Source of the DNA: Paraspadella gotoi | Lineage: Eukaryota; Chaetognatha | Length of the DNA: 64,000 bases | Reading direction: 5' to 3' | Assembly (NCBI GenBank): GCA_051294375.1 | Contig: CM119268.1 | Span: 23,148,256 to 23,212,255, forward strand | In this document: in pieces, positions 45,553-57,733 of the stretch | Layout of the letters: the number at the start of each line of letters is the position of its first letter | Numbering within the stretch: the first letter of the stretch is position 1 | Position numbers and translations under genes: made by a program | Notes under the pieces: model-generated | Database searches by the model: none | What the model was told of the DNA's origin: nothing | The model's input: only the letters and a program-made list of their open reading frames with translations

Positions 45553-46930
45553 TAAGTTAGAAAGAGAAAAGGTAAGGATTTGTTGTCGTCGTTGTTGTTG
45601 TTGTTCTCTTTCTCATGAATTTCTTCTTACGAGAATCGATTTCGAAAAAGTTCGACTCGATTTGAACGAGAAATCGATTTAGCGTGAAATATTTTGAGAN
45701 NNNNNNNNNNNNNNNNNNNNNNNNNNNNNNNNNNNNNNNNNNNNNNNNNNNNNNNNNNNNNNNNNNNNNNNNNNNNNNNNNNNNNNNNNNNNNNNNNNNN
45801 NNNNNNNNNNNNNNNNNNNNNNNNNNNNNNNNNNNNNNNNNNNNNNNNNNNNNNNNNNNNNNNNNNNNNNNNNNNNNNNNNNNNNNNNNNNNNNNNNNNN
45901 NNNNNNNNNNNNNNNNNNNNNNNNNNNNNNNNNNNNNNNNNNNNNNNNNNNNNNNNNNNNNNNNNNNNNNNNNNNNNNNNNNNNNNNNNNNNNNNNNNNN
46001 NNNNNNNNNNNNNNNNNNNNNNNNNNNNNNNNNNNNNNNNNNNNNNNNNNNNNNNNNNNNNNNNNNNNNNNNNNNNNNNNNNNNNNNNNNNNNNNNNNNN
46101 NNNNNNNNNNNNNNNNNNNNNNNNNNNNNNNNNNNNNNNNNNNNNNNNNNNNNNNNNNNNNNNNNNNNNNNNNNNNNNNNNNNNNNNNNNNNNNNNNNNN
46201 NNNNNNNNNNNNNNNNNNNNNNNNNNNNNNNNNNNNNNNNNNNNNNNNNNNNNNNNNNNNNNNNNNNNNNNNNNNNNNNNNNNNNNNNNNNNNNNNNNNN
46301 NNNNNNNNNNNNNNNNNNNNNNNNNNNNNNNNNNNNNNNNNNNNNNNNNNNNNNNNNNNNNNNNNNNNNNNNNNNNNNNNNNNNNNNNNNNNNNNNNNNN
46401 NNNNNNNNNNNNNNNNNNNNNNNNNNNNNNNNNNNNNNNNNNNNNNNNNNNNNNNNNNNNNNNNNNNNNNNNNNNNNNNNNNNNNNNNNNNNNNNNNNNN
46501 NNNNNNNNNNNNNNNNNNNNNNNNNNNNNNNNNNNNNNNNNNNNNNNNNNNNNNNNNNNNNNNNNNNNNNNNNNNNNNNNNNNNNNNNNNNNNNNNNNNN
46601 NNNNNNNNNNNNNNNNNNNNNNNTTTCTTTTCTTTTCTTTTCTTTTCTTTTATTTTCTTTTCTCTTTTTATTTCATTTATATTTTCAGATTCAACCTCAA
46701 GAATCATCAATACTTTTAATCATAACAAATTCGCTAAATATTAATTTTTCATCCAAAAATCTTTATTCAATAACAAAAAAATCCCTTTTTATCAAATTTC
46801 GAAAACTTTCTCTGCTACGTCATTCTCCTTTCAATCCCTTTGCCACGTCCTCGACGACAGGCAATCTCTTCTCTCGCCACGGTCCCCGTCTCACGATCCC
46901 CTCTGTCACGGTAGACACGTCAACCCCTTG

Positions 46931-47029
46931 TCACGAATCGGCGCAATTGGCGCAGAAGTTCCCTTCGTTGTCTTTGACGTAAGGTTGGTCACCAATGGAG
47001 CCGCCGCAATTGGAGCAACGGAAGCATTG
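46931..47029 (-). CDS. LIM protein last exon (second half of LIM3), clean copy
   Basis: The acceptor CCACAATCAG is followed by 32 codons and a TGA, phase 0. The product QCFRCSNCGGSIGDQPYVKD ends NFCANCADS, supplying the second zinc site of a LIM domain (C-x2-C ... C-x2-C/D). It joins in frame to the exon at 54244-54327, whose end KFHK supplies the bridging histidine. A noisier copy is at 55456-55590. Confidence 0.85.
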   Translation of the reverse strand, partial: QCFRCSNCGGSIGDQPYVKDNEGNFCANCADS

Positions 47030-47065
47030 CTGATTGTGGAGGTCGGATAGAGAGAGAATCAATCG

Positions 47066-47098
<33 letters not shown>

Positions 47099-47289
47099 GA
47101 AGAAAACAAACAATTGAAAATTTTAAAAAGCTGCAAATTAAAGCAGAATATAAAAAAAAACAAACAACTAAAAGATAAACCAAAAAAAAAAAATCTGAAC
47201 ATAAACAAATAAGAATACAACAGAACAGAAAACAAAGGTTTAAAAATTGTTTCGAATGCCCTCCCCCCCCTTCTCCATCTGTCTGCCTC

Positions 47290-48345
47290 CCTTTTCTCCT
47301 TCCCTTCCCCACAATGCCCTTACTGGACTTCGACTGTCAGACCCTAGATCAACACTACATGCCAACCACTTGAACATTGTGACAAAATATCGCAGCACCA
47401 ATCAGTCTGAAAGCACTCAAAGCTCCAGACCTTTGGCAAGGAGATTGGCTCTATGTCCTAGCTTTCCCGCTATGGACAGTATCCCTTAAATGACACTAGA
47501 AGCAAACTGAACAGAGGGGCTAGTGGCAGTGTAGCTGGCACCCATGTTAATCAGTGCCATGCAAACATGGGTAAGACCAATAACAGAGACAAATGATTGC
47601 ACTCCTACCACCAGTTGATCTCACACATAGGGAAATAAAAATACCAGATAATCAACTTCATTCTAATTACGATGAAGCCCCAGACTAGACTTAAAGAAAA
47701 ACAAACATAGGGACCACGACCGATTAGAAGAAAGCGCAAAACAATTGAAATAGGGGATCATCTCAATAGGTCCACATTCGTCGTGATGACAGGGGGCCTT
47801 TTTTTGTGATTGAGGACTGACGGTCACCGTCTCTTAACTCGGAATCAGTACAAAAGCTTATTGAGTGGAAGAATTTCGAAAGCGGATCACTCCCTTCACG
47901 GCCTGACCTACAATTAGATAGTTTGTGGCCAAAAGCTTCAATCGCATATCTGCCGCCTTACCACTACAATTGCTTCCCATCATATTAGGCCTAGGCCGTA
48001 CCGAGGCCATTACACCAATTAAAGTGCGCTTAGCACTGGTTTTCTCGTTTTAAATCCTAGTGCGATTATGAGAAATATCAAAGGCAGTCCAAAGCTCAAC
48101 AAACCCCCATGCATGAAGACCCAGCTTCCACTTCACCCCCTCCCCCCTCACGCCCGTGTACCTAGAGAAATCGTAGGAAATAACATCTGAGCTCACGTTC
48201 AACTCGATACTCAAACAGACTGGAAGAAGGGAGGCAGCCCTGCAGTCCATTAAGCCAGCCAGGGTCCCCATGGAGCGGCCCTGGCCATCAAGCAGCCGCC
48301 ACGAAATTTGGAACGCGGCGTCGTCGCGCTCGCCCATCATCGACG
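47290..48345. other. Unassigned balanced-composition segment of about 1 kb
   Basis: Unlike its surroundings, this stretch has even base composition and no simple repeats. On the minus strand it has long open patches broken by a few stops and frame changes: MGERDDAAFQISWRLLDGQ near 48338, then SVRPRPNMMGSNCSGKAADM and later THVCMALINMGASY. That is what a decayed coding element or retroelement looks like, but I recognise no domain. Confidence 0.4.
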
Positions 48346-48504
48346 TTGAATGAACTCATGGAGTGCGTGATGCACGGACGCGACCCAAATCAACGTCGAC
48401 TCAATCCGTAGCGTCAGACATAAGAAAATGAAGAACGTTTCTACCGTCTCGCAAAAAAATTACTAAAAGAAAAAAACAGTAACGCCCACCCGTATAACAC
48501 TCAC

Positions 48505-48583
48505 CGCTTCTAGTTCTCTTCATTCGCTTGATAATCCATATATCTCTAAAAACTTGACTCTGATCATCTGCCAAATCATCCAC
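48505..48583 (-). CDS. Low-confidence exon candidate
   Basis: The segment VDDLADDQSQVFRDIWIIKR ends at a good donor AAGCG|GTGAGT, with an acceptor-like GATCAG. It is also preceded in frame by MDQ, so it could be a first exon. Acidic then basic, no family recognised. The exon at 48890-49012 is upstream on the same strand. Confidence 0.35.
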
Positions 48584-48889
48584 CTGATCCATCACCGATT
48601 ATATTTGATATTAATTGTGATTTATTGTAACCTGATTTATTTTTTTTTGGATTACTTCATGATTACATTCCGTTTGCATCCACAATTTCTCCCTGTATTT
48701 GTTTTACGGTAACCCTCAAGGCTGTCATTACCATTCCACCTTTTTTTTTCTCCCTCCTCCATGATTTCGTTTTGTATTTGTCTATTCCCCCCCCGCTCGA
48801 TTGATTGTCCCCCCCACCCTCTCTCGTTCTCTCTCTCTCCTTACCGTCTCGGCGACATGCACGCTCCGAGCACGGTTAAGTACACTCAC

Positions 48890-49012
48890 CACGCACCACC
48901 ACGATGACGTCTCACGCCATTCAGGGCCTGATACGCCATCTCGGCCCAAAGACCAAAGGGCACGAAACGAACCGATAGGATTTCGCCATTCATTGCACCG
49001 TTTCGCACTCAT
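48890..49012 (-). CDS. Low-confidence first-exon candidate
   Basis: An ATG after a purine-rich leader opens 41 codons (MSAKRCNEWRNPIGSFRALW and on to SSWWCV). They end in phase 0 at a strong donor GTGCGTG|GTGAGT. Tryptophan-rich, no known domain. Confidence 0.35.
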
Positions 49013-51440
49013 TTCTCCTCATTCCTCCTCCCCCTCCTACCCGGAGACTCCAGGCTGAGTCCAGAGTTTAGGTTTTTTCGATTCACGCTTTTCCCTCTCC
49101 TTTCTCGCTCACGTCCCTTCCCGTTCAGTCTCTGTCTACCATTTTTTTTACCGCCCAATTTAGCCGCTACCATTATATTTCCTTTCCCACCCATTCCCCC
49201 GTCTTACTTTACCCTAGATTTCCGTCAACTTACCGACCTGTATTTTAGAGCGGAAAAATGAGTAAAAAGAAGAATAAATAAAAAAGAAAAGAAGGAATTG
49301 AATTAAAAGTATAATTGAATGAATTGATTATAATATACTTCAAAAGAGGAAAGGGAAACAACATATTTAAGGAGGAACTTTAATGGCCGCAAAAGGAATG
49401 AATAAACTTTCCTTTTTATCTCTTTCTGACTTTCGTTTTCAATTAAATGAATTTTTCTTCGGAAAATACATTAAACAGAACCGATTATCGTTATTTATAA
49501 ACAAAAAACAAAACAAACAAAACACAGTTTTTCGAAGTTACAATGAAAATTTAAGTTTGAAGTCATTAAACTAAAAAAAATAAGTGAAACTAAACAGTCA
49601 ACTTTAATGAGTTACCGGCAATATGCAATGTTTTATGTTGTTTTTTTTTTTTCTCTGGTGCAATGCAACGCCTGGCTTCTGCCGGCTTATGAGTGGAGTC
49701 ATTGGACGGAGAGAGAAGAGAGAGACGAGAGAGAGAGAGATGAGAGAGAGAGTCTAGGATAGATGAGAGAGAGAGAGAAGAGTTGGAGAGAGAGAGAGAG
49801 AAGAGCGAGGAGCGTCCAATAACCCACCTAGCAGTTTGCGAATGAAAGTTATGCGCAAGAGAGAAGAGAGAGAGAGGATGAGGTACCATGAGAAGAGAGA
49901 GACGAGAAGAGAGATGATAGAGAGAGAGACGTAGAGAATGATGTGTGTAGTGTTTGCTTTAAAAACAAGGAATTAATCTCGTTGTACGACGATGGACGTC
50001 GCCCGTCGCCAGAGAGAAAATAAAACGTCGCTGACAATGGAAGGGAAAGTGGAGAGAGGAGGTAAGGGAAGAGGGCGGGAGGGAGCGTGGGAGGAAAGGG
50101 AAGAGGGAGAAGGAGAAAGGAGGAGAGTGGAGAAAGGGAAGAGGTGAGGGAAGACGATTAAGGAGGAAGATGAGGCAACGCAAAACGAACAATTAGAATT
50201 GAGAAATGAACAAAAACTACATCTCGAATGTAATTTGGCGGAGGAGAGAGAGAAGAGAAGAGAGAGAGAGAGGAGAGCAGAGAGAGAGAGAATGGTGAGC
50301 AGAGAGAGAGAGGAGAGAGAGAGATGACGAGAGAGGAATAAATCCTCATTAAGGCGCCAATTAACTTCATCCCCAATTGAGCGCCTTTTCGAGCGCTAAT
50401 CGAGCCTCAATCAAACTCGCCTGGTGCTAAGCGACGGGAATCATTGAGAAGACTAAAATACGCAAATAAAATTGACGAAGCGAAAGAAATTCGAAAACGA
50501 AGATGATGACGACGACCGATTACGACGAAGACGGCCTGACGACGACGACGACAGAATTTGTATTTCAAATCAAAGAAAATTACGCGAAAAAAAACAGAAT
50601 TTCGACACACAAAAAAAAATCAACAATGTAAAAAAATTTAAATCTCAAAGAAAAAACAAATTTGAATTAAAAAAATAGATTAAAAAGAATTTTTCCGTTC
50701 GAAACGAGAACCGATCTTTAAACGGAAATGGATGTTTTTTTTCCTGGAATTTCACTCGTGTACAATGAGCAACGCGGTCCAATGTTGTTGTGATTAATTC
50801 ATACCATTTTGATGAACAGGGAAGAGACTTGAACTCCCCACATCAAATCTTATCTTAACGCTAATCCGTAACCTTAATCTCATTAACCTAATTCTTAATC
50901 CTTAATTCTTTTCCCCGTAACGTAAATTTTAATCTTGATTCTTTAATGCTAATCTTCACCATCCATACTCTTGATCCGTAACGCGAAAGACTTAAATTCT
51001 TAATCTTTCAATCAAAACCGTTCACCGCTGACTCGGGTGACCAGGTTGGTGGTTTAAGGCACTCCATCGAGATAATACTGGCAGGTCCTGCAAAGCTTTC
51101 AATCAAGACACTCTCACAGTCTCTCACAAGTCTCTCACAGTCTCCCAGATTACCCTGCCTCGTGTACAACAATTCAACCTGTCGTTACCCATTTCCATAT
51201 AACTTCCATTCCTAACCTTTAATTCACCGATGGAGCGACTTTAGAAATCTTTACTAGAAATCACGGTCCAAAAATCAAGTTTCTCTTTAAAAGAAACAAA
51301 TGGAAATTCGTCTGCTTAAAACTTCCTTACTTTTTCTTCCTTCTCTGTTATTCTCATTTACGTTAATTTTTTTCCTTTTTATTTTCTTTTTGGTTTATTT
51401 CCTTCGCGTCTTTTGTTTTTTTTTTCTTTCGCTTCCGAAG

Positions 51441-53260
51441 ATGCGTGGGAATTGCGTCAAGTGCCGATAAGCAGATCGTTGACGCCACGCATGAGGGCGT
51501 GCGAAGCCTTCACCGAGTACAAACGCGTGTTAGGCTACAAGGATCATACTGAATCTAACAGCTCCAAACGTTCAAAAATTACGAGAAATCAATCAATGAA
51601 TGACATTAAATGAGAATTAATAAAGGATGGATGAATACAAAATAAGTGTAAATCGACAACATTTTACAGTTAGTAGTGAACTTGACTAAAAATATTTAAT
51701 TTCACAGGCCGCTTCCTGTCTCCTTTCATCTTCTTGATTACTCACCAGGAAAGAAGTATTCATCACGCATTTGTTTTCACGCTGCACCAGACTGTAGACA
51801 CTAGCATCGTTGGAGCCTCTAAGGATTCATAAAACATCAGGGAGACATTTACTGTACACGACTGTACGACAGAACGTCGCTGCTAGAAAGTGCCATAATA
51901 CGCCTGTTGGTCACAGAACTGGCATGTTGAAAGGTTGTTGGGTCTGTCCGGAAACTGTGCTGCAAAGCGACGCACATTATGACATTAGTCCCGTAATTCT
52001 TCGGTGTAGCAAGGATCTATGTTTTGTCGACCAATTATCACAATTCTATTCACAATCTCTTCTCTCATATCAGTCCCTTCACCTAGAAGGGGGAATCCGT
52101 TTCCGAAGAAAAGCCTAGTCACAATTCTATCACAATCTGCTCTCGTCTATCCACGATCCTCCTAGAAGGGGGATCCCGTTTCAAGAGAAGGAACCCCTCA
52201 CCTATCACAATTCTATCACAATCTCTCTCTCTATCAGTTTCCCCCTCCTAGAAGGAGTGGGATCCGTTTCTTTCAAAGAGAAGGGACCCTATCACGAATT
52301 TATCACAATCCTTCATCTATCAGTCCCTCCTAGAAGGGGGAATCCGTTCCAAGAGAAGGCGCCCTGAGGGCCTATCACAATTTCTAAAATCCAACCAAAT
52401 TTTTTTTCCTTTCTTGCGTTTCTTCTCTCTATCAGTTCCCTCCTAGAAGGAGGAATCCGTTTCAAAGAAAAGGCCGTATCACAATTCTATTCACAATCTC
52501 TCTCTCTTCAAGTCCCAGTCCCTCCTAGAGAAGGGGGGAATCCGTTTTTTTCAAAGAGAAGAAGAGGCCGATTATCACAAACTCTGCTTCACATGCGGCC
52601 GGATGTCGAAACTCCGTTGGGCGAAGGAAAAGTTTCCACGTCAACAACGAACTCCGCTTATTGCAAAACGTGTCACAACGAAAAATTCGCTGTGAGTTGA
52701 AGCGTGATAAGAAGTGAGGAAAAGACGGAACATCTTGTGACGATTTTGTGTGGATTTTTATCTTTTTATTTATTCATTATAACTTTAGCTCGTATAACTA
52801 TATAATCTATCGGCCTCTGATGTTTTGTAGTTGTTTCTCTCAATTTTTTCATACCTAATTATATCATCTTAAATTTATGATTTATCGTCAAAAGTTATCC
52901 TCTTGTACTCTTTTTAGATTCTTTGGGCGTTATCTTATCGCTACTTTTTTAAACATTTAGCTTACTTTTATGCGGCTTTTGCGTTTCATTATGTTAATTT
53001 AATGATTGAAATGCGTTCTCTTCTCTTTGTATGATCTTTCTCGCATGTTAACTAGATACCTCTACTGATCTCGGACAACACACTACTCTAAAACTCGGTG
53101 ATCTTATCTCCCCTAACCAAATACCCGCCTATCAGCCTGACCTAATCTTTAGACCCCTGGTGAGGTGTCAGGAGAGAGCTCCTCGCCAAAACTGCAACAA
53201 CCCGATCGAAGGCTGGATCCGCAAAAATACGTTGGTGCTCTGTGCGCACTATCGTCATAC
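51441..53260 (+). pseudogene. LIM protein gene, degraded copy in left arm
   Basis: Recognisable exons in order: 51441-about 51522 (ATG, NCVKCR), 51749-about 51900, 52519-52691 (LCFTCG, ends TTCGCT|GTGAGT) and 53172-about 53250. Each matches an exon of the minus-strand copy but carries indels and substitutions that break the frame. The splice sites CTCACCAG, CCCAG and GTGTCAG are kept. True pseudogene versus uncorrected sequence cannot be decided here. Confidence 0.6.
51990..52560. repeat. Tandem copies of LIM exon-3 acceptor (left arm)
   Basis: Noisy units of CTCTCTCTATCAG, TCCCTCCTAGAAGGGGG and AATCCGTTTCAAAGAGAAGG, about seven starts. Mirror of the cleaner array at 56955-57250. Confidence 0.75.
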
Positions 53261-53991
53261 TACTTCAGAAGTTCTAATCCACGCTGCCAAATAGTCCTCT
53301 AGATCCCTGATACACTCCTATCTCTTCTCTTACCGAAGCCCCCGGTGCTGTCCTGGTCGCAGGGTCTCGGAGTCGTGAGAGCAGAGAACGAGAGGCAGTC
53401 GCTGGTCGCATGTCTCTGCCTAGCATAGCGGCTGGAGTATTGAGGGAGAGAGATGAGGAGACGAAGAACAGATAGAAAAAGGAGAGGACAGCAGAAAGAT
53501 AGAAACAGGGAGAAAGAGATTGATATGGAGATGGAGATGATGAGATAGTTGAGAGAGAGAGAGAGAGAGATGAGAGATAAGAGAAATTGGTGACGAGACG
53601 AATGAAGGAGAGAATTCCAATTGATGTAAATAAAGATTAATGAGAGTTAAGAGAATCATCTTATGGGATTGACTTTATGTCTCACATGAATTAGATGCGT
53701 TTAACTGTTACGTTTTGAATCTAGTTATTTGATTTATTGACTTTATTGAATTTGTTATTTGTGATTGATGCATGATGATTGATTTATTATATTCTATTTA
53801 TTTTATAATTATCTTATTATTATTTATTTATTTAGTTTATTCTATTTATGATTATTTATTTATTTATATTTATTTATTTATTGTGATNNNNNNNNNNNNN
53901 NNNNNNNNNNNNTTTAAACCAATCTATTCATTGAGACATAAGTTAATCCCATCAAGAATTCTCTCACTCTCTCAATCTTTTATTTACTCAA

Positions 53992-54030
<39 letters not shown>

Positions 54031-54243
54031 NNNNNNNNNNNNNNNNNNNNNNNNNNNNNNNNNNNNNNNNNNNNNNNNNNNNNNNNNNNNNNNNNNNNNN
54101 NNNNNNNNNNNNNNNNNNNNNNNNNNNNNNNNNNNNNNNNNNNNNNNNNNNNNNNNNNNNNNNNNNNNNNNNNNNNNNNNNNNTCTCTCTTTCTGTCTCT
54201 CTCTTTTTCTCTCTGTCTCTCTCTCTCTATCTCTCTCACCCAC

Positions 54244-54327
54244 CTTGTGAAACTTCTGATTGTCCACCTCAACGTATTGCGATCCAGCTTCGATCGGTTG
54301 TTTGCAGTTTGCGGAGGAGCATCTCTC
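54244..54327 (-). CDS. LIM protein exon 4 (first half of LIM3), clean copy
   Basis: The acceptor TTGTATCAG and donor CACAAG|GTGGGT enclose exactly 28 codons, phase 0. It encodes ERCSSANCKQPIEAGSQYVE and VDNQKFHK: C-x4-C, then a histidine at LIM spacing. It joins the exon-3 end (EKFA) and the last exon (QCFRC) in frame. Confidence 0.85.
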
Positions 54328-54550
54328 CTGATACAAGAGAAGAGAAGAATCAACAATTAAATTAACTAATGAAACACAATAAGCCGCAAAAGTAAAAGCT
54401 AAATGTTAAAAAGTAATGCGATAAAAATAAACCCCCCAAAAATCTACAAAAGTCAAATCTTGATGATAAATCAAAAATTTAAATGATAAATGGTATGAAA
54501 AACTTAGAAACAAAACTNNNNNNNNNNNNNNNNNNNNNNNNNTGTGGAGT

Positions 54551-54737
54551 CGTGTTACATGGCGCGGAAACCGGAAGAGAGACAATAATCTAGGGTAAGT
54601 TTAGAGAGAGAAAAGGTAAGGATTGTTGTCGTCGATTTGTTGTTGTTCTCTTTCTCAATGAATTTCTTCCTTACGAATCGGATTTTCGAAAAGTTCCGAC
54701 TCCGATTTGAACGAGAATCGATTAGCGGTTGAAATAT

Positions 54738-54740
<3 letters not shown>
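54551..54740. repeat. Direct duplicate of 45.48-45.70 kb block
   Basis: From ACATGGCG through AATAATCTAGGGTAAGT and GTTGTTGTTCTC to GAAATATTTTGAGA it repeats 45507-45699 with indels. A third version is at 45010-45240. Downstream, 55170-55590 repeats 46670-47030. These are direct repeats of the LIM gene 3' flank. Confidence 0.8.
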
Positions 54741-54813
<73 letters not shown>

Positions 54814-55455
54814 AGAGAAGAGAGAGAGAAAGAGAGAGACGAGAGAGGAAGGAGGAGAAATTTACCAATTCTTGACTCGAAATCGGATGAAAACGCGGGA
54901 AAACGAGAAAAAAAAATTGAGAAAGAGAGAGAGAGTCTTTCTTTTCTTTTCTTTTTTTTCTTTTTTCTTTTCTTTTCCTTTGTTCGTTTTCTTTTCTTTT
55001 TTTTTTTTCTTGTTTTTTTTTTTCCTTTTTTTTCTTCTTGCGCTTCCTTTTCTTCTTTTTCTTTTCTATTTCTTTTTTCTCTGAGTATCTTCTTTTCTCT
55101 TTTCTTTCTTTTCTTTTCTTTTCCTTTTCTTTTTTCTTTTTTCTTTTCTCTTCTTATCTTCGATTTATATTGTTCAGATTTCAACCTTCAAGGAACTCAT
55201 CAAATACTTTTAACTCATAACACAAATTCGCTAAATATTATGTTGTTCAATGACGATCCAAAAATCTTTATTCAAATAAAAAAAAATCCCTTTTATCAAA
55301 TTTCGGAAAGACTTCTCTGCTACGTCATTCTCCTTTTAATCCCTTTGCACACGTTCCTCGACGACAGCAATCTCTTCCTCGTCCCACGGTCCTCCGGGCT
55401 CATTCTCCTCACGATCCCCTCTGTCAACGTTGACAGGAAATGAGTCAACCCTTGT

Positions 55456-57733
55456 CTACGGAATCGGCCGCAATTGGCGCAAAAGTCTCCCGGATCATTC
55501 GTTGTCTTTGACGGTAGAGTTGTCAGGCGGGCAATGGATGCCGGGCGGGAGCCCGAGTGCATTTGGAGTAGCAATCTGGAAGCATAGTGCTGGATGAGGT
55601 GCAGGTCGTTATAGAGAGAGAATCGACATCAATCAAATCACAATAAATAAATAAATATAAATAAATAAATAATCATAAATAGAATAAACTAAATAAATAA
55701 ATAATAATAAGATAATTATAAAATAAATAGAATATAATAAATCAATCATCATGCATCAATCACAAATAACAAATTCAATAAAGTCAATAAATCAAATAAC
55801 TAGATTCAAAACGTAACAGTTAAACGCATCTAATTCATGTGAGACATAAAGTCAATCCCATAAGATGATTCTCTTAACTCTCATTAATCTTTATTTACAT
55901 CAATTGGAATTCTCTCCTTCATTCGTCTCGTCACCAATTTCTCTTATCTCTCATCTCTCTCTCTCTCTCTCTCAACTATCTCATCATCTCCATCTCCATA
56001 TCAATCTCTTTCTCCCTGTTTCTATCTTTCTGCTGTCCTCTCCTTTTTCTATCTGTTCTTCGTCTCCTCATCTCTCTCCCTCAATACTCCAGCCGCTATG
56101 CTAGGCAGAGACATGCGACCAGCGACTGCCTCTCGTTCTCTGCTCTCACGACTCCGAGACCCTGCGACCAGGACAGCACCGGGGGCTTCGGTAAGAGAAG
56201 AGATAGGAGTGTATCAGGGATCTAGAGGACTATTTGGCAGCGTGGATTAGAACTTCTGAAGTAGTATGACGATAGTGCGCACAGAGCACCAACGTATTTT
56301 TGCGGATCCAGCCTTCGATCGGGTTGTTGCAGTTTTGGCGAGGAGCTCTCTCCTGACACCTCACCAGGGGTCTAAAGATTAGGTCAGGCTGATAGGCGGG
56401 TATTTGGTTAGGGGAGATAAGATCACCGAGTTTTAGAGTAGTGTGTTGTCCGAGATCAGTAGAGGTATCTAGTTAACATGCGAGAAAGATCATACAAAGA
56501 GAAGAGAACGCATTTCAATCATTAAATTAACATAATGAAACGCAAAAGCCGCATAAAAGTAAGCTAAATGTTTAAAAAAGTAGCGATAAGATAACGCCCA
56601 AAGAATCTAAAAAGAGTACAAGAGGATAACTTTTGACGATAAATCATAAATTTAAGATGATATAATTATTAAATGATAAATGGTATGAAAAACTTAGAAA
56701 CAAAACTAAAAACATAAAAGCCGATAGATATATATATAGTTATACGAGCTTAAAGTTATAATGAATATAAAAATTAAAAATCACAAAATCGTCACAAGAT
56801 GTCGTCTTTTCCTCACTCTTTATCACGCTTCAACTCACAGCGAATTTTTCGTTGTGACACGTGTTGCAATAAGGAGTTTCGTTGTTGACGGAAAACTTTC
56901 CTTCGCCCAACGGAGTTCGACATCCGCCGCATGTGAAGCAGAGTTTGTGATAGGCCTTCTCTTTGAAACGGATTCCCCCTTCTAGGAGGGACTGATAGAG
57001 AGAGAGATTGTGATAGAATTGTGATAGGCCTTCTCTTTGAAACGGATTCCCCCTTCTAGGAGGGACTGATAGAGAGAGAGATTGTGATAGAATTGTGATA
57101 GGCCTTCTCTTTGAAACGGATTCCCCCTTCTAGGAGGGACTGATAGAGAGAGAGATTGTGATAGAATTGTGATAGGGCTTCTCTTTGAAACGGATTCCTC
57201 CTTCTAGGAGGGACTGATAGAGAGAGAGACATTGTAATAGAATTGTGATAGATTGAAAAACATTCCTGCTCCAGTATTAGCGACTTGTCATGGCCTTTGC
57301 CACAACCCATACACCTTCAAACCTTGTGACAAGTATTGCACTTTTCTGCAACGTTCTTGTCGTAGCAATCGTGACAGTAAAGTCGATCCTGATGGTTTAT
57401 GAATCCTTGAGGTCCAACGATGCTAGTGTCACAGTCTGTGCACGTGAAACATCCCGTGTGATACTTCTTTCCTGGTGATAATAACAGATGAAAGGAACAA
57501 GAGCGGCTGTGAAATTATCATTTTTTTAGTCAAGTTCACTACTAACTAAATGTGTCGTTTACACTTATTTTGGATTCATCCATCCTTTATTCATTCATTT
57601 ATTCATTCATTCATTGATTTTTCTATTTTTGAACGTTACTGACTTATTCGTCCTTGCCCTTACCTTTGTACTCGGTAAGGTTCGCCGCCCTCACGATCTG
57701 CTTATCGCACTTGACGCAAGTTCCCACCGCCAT
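55456..57733 (-). CDS. Three-LIM-domain protein, complete model
   Basis: Five exons: 57733-57664, 57471-57323, 56991-56839, about 56352-56275 and about 55590-55456. The first three are clean and phase-compatible (1, 0, 0). The last two are noisy here but intact at 54244-54327 and 46931-47029. The product is about 184 residues, made almost wholly of three LIM domains (double zinc fingers for protein-protein binding), with no homeodomain, kinase or PDZ part. It resembles the LIM-only/CRP/FHL/PINCH-type cytoskeletal or nuclear adaptors; I cannot choose among them. Start: MAVGTCVKCDK, with AAAGATGG near the ATG. Transcription appears to start near 57.75 kb. The coding set is cytosolic with no signal peptide. 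Confidence 0.85.
56839..56991 (-). CDS. LIM protein exon 3: rest of LIM2
   Basis: The acceptor CTCTCTATCAG and donor TTCGCT|GTGAGT enclose exactly 51 codons, phase 0. It encodes SLLEGGIRFKEKAYHKLCFT, CGGCRTPLGEG and YCNTCHNEKFA, completing LIM2. With exon 2 the spacing is C-x2-C-x16-H-x2-C, as expected. Its acceptor and first 15 codons are repeated several times just upstream. Confidence 0.9.
56955..57250. repeat. About 75-bp tandem repeat of LIM exon-3 acceptor and exon start
   Basis: Four units on the minus strand, each with a CTCTCTCTATCAG acceptor followed by coding for SLLEGGIRFKEKAYH. Only the last continues into the exon body; the others turn back into TTCTATCACAATCTC intron sequence. 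The units are nearly identical, so the expansion is recent. Confidence 0.85.
57323..57471 (-). CDS. LIM protein exon 2: rest of LIM1 and first pair of LIM2
   Basis: The acceptor ATCACCAG and donor CACAAG|GTTTGA bound it. It encodes KKYHTGCFTCTDCDTSIVGP, then LYCHDCYDKN and EKCNTCHK. The residues H, C, C-x2-C and C-x2-C complete LIM1, and CNTC opens LIM2. Confidence 0.9.
57664..57733 (-). CDS. LIM protein exon 1
   Basis: ATG with 23 codons plus one base, MAVGTCVKCDKQIVRAANLT then EYK, before donor TACAAAG|GTAAGG. The C-x2-C opens LIM1. The codon split by the intron is completed as glycine by exon 2. Confidence 0.85.

Larger units (their letters stand above)
49330..53750. repeat. Left arm of large inverted repeat
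   Basis: Reverse complement of about 55700-59840. Parts are base-perfect (identical 99-codon and 79-codon open segments at 49590-49889/59275-59574 and 53420-53659/55865-56104), and others differ by frequent indels. The arms hold opposite-strand copies of the LIM gene. The spacer is 53.75-55.7 kb and contains three gaps. Confidence 0.9.

Noticed and set aside
57610-57663. LIM exon 1 read as a complete 29-residue protein
   Set aside because: Reading past the donor AAAG|GTAAGG gives a stop soon after; the phase-1 junction to exon 2 restores a proper LIM domain instead.
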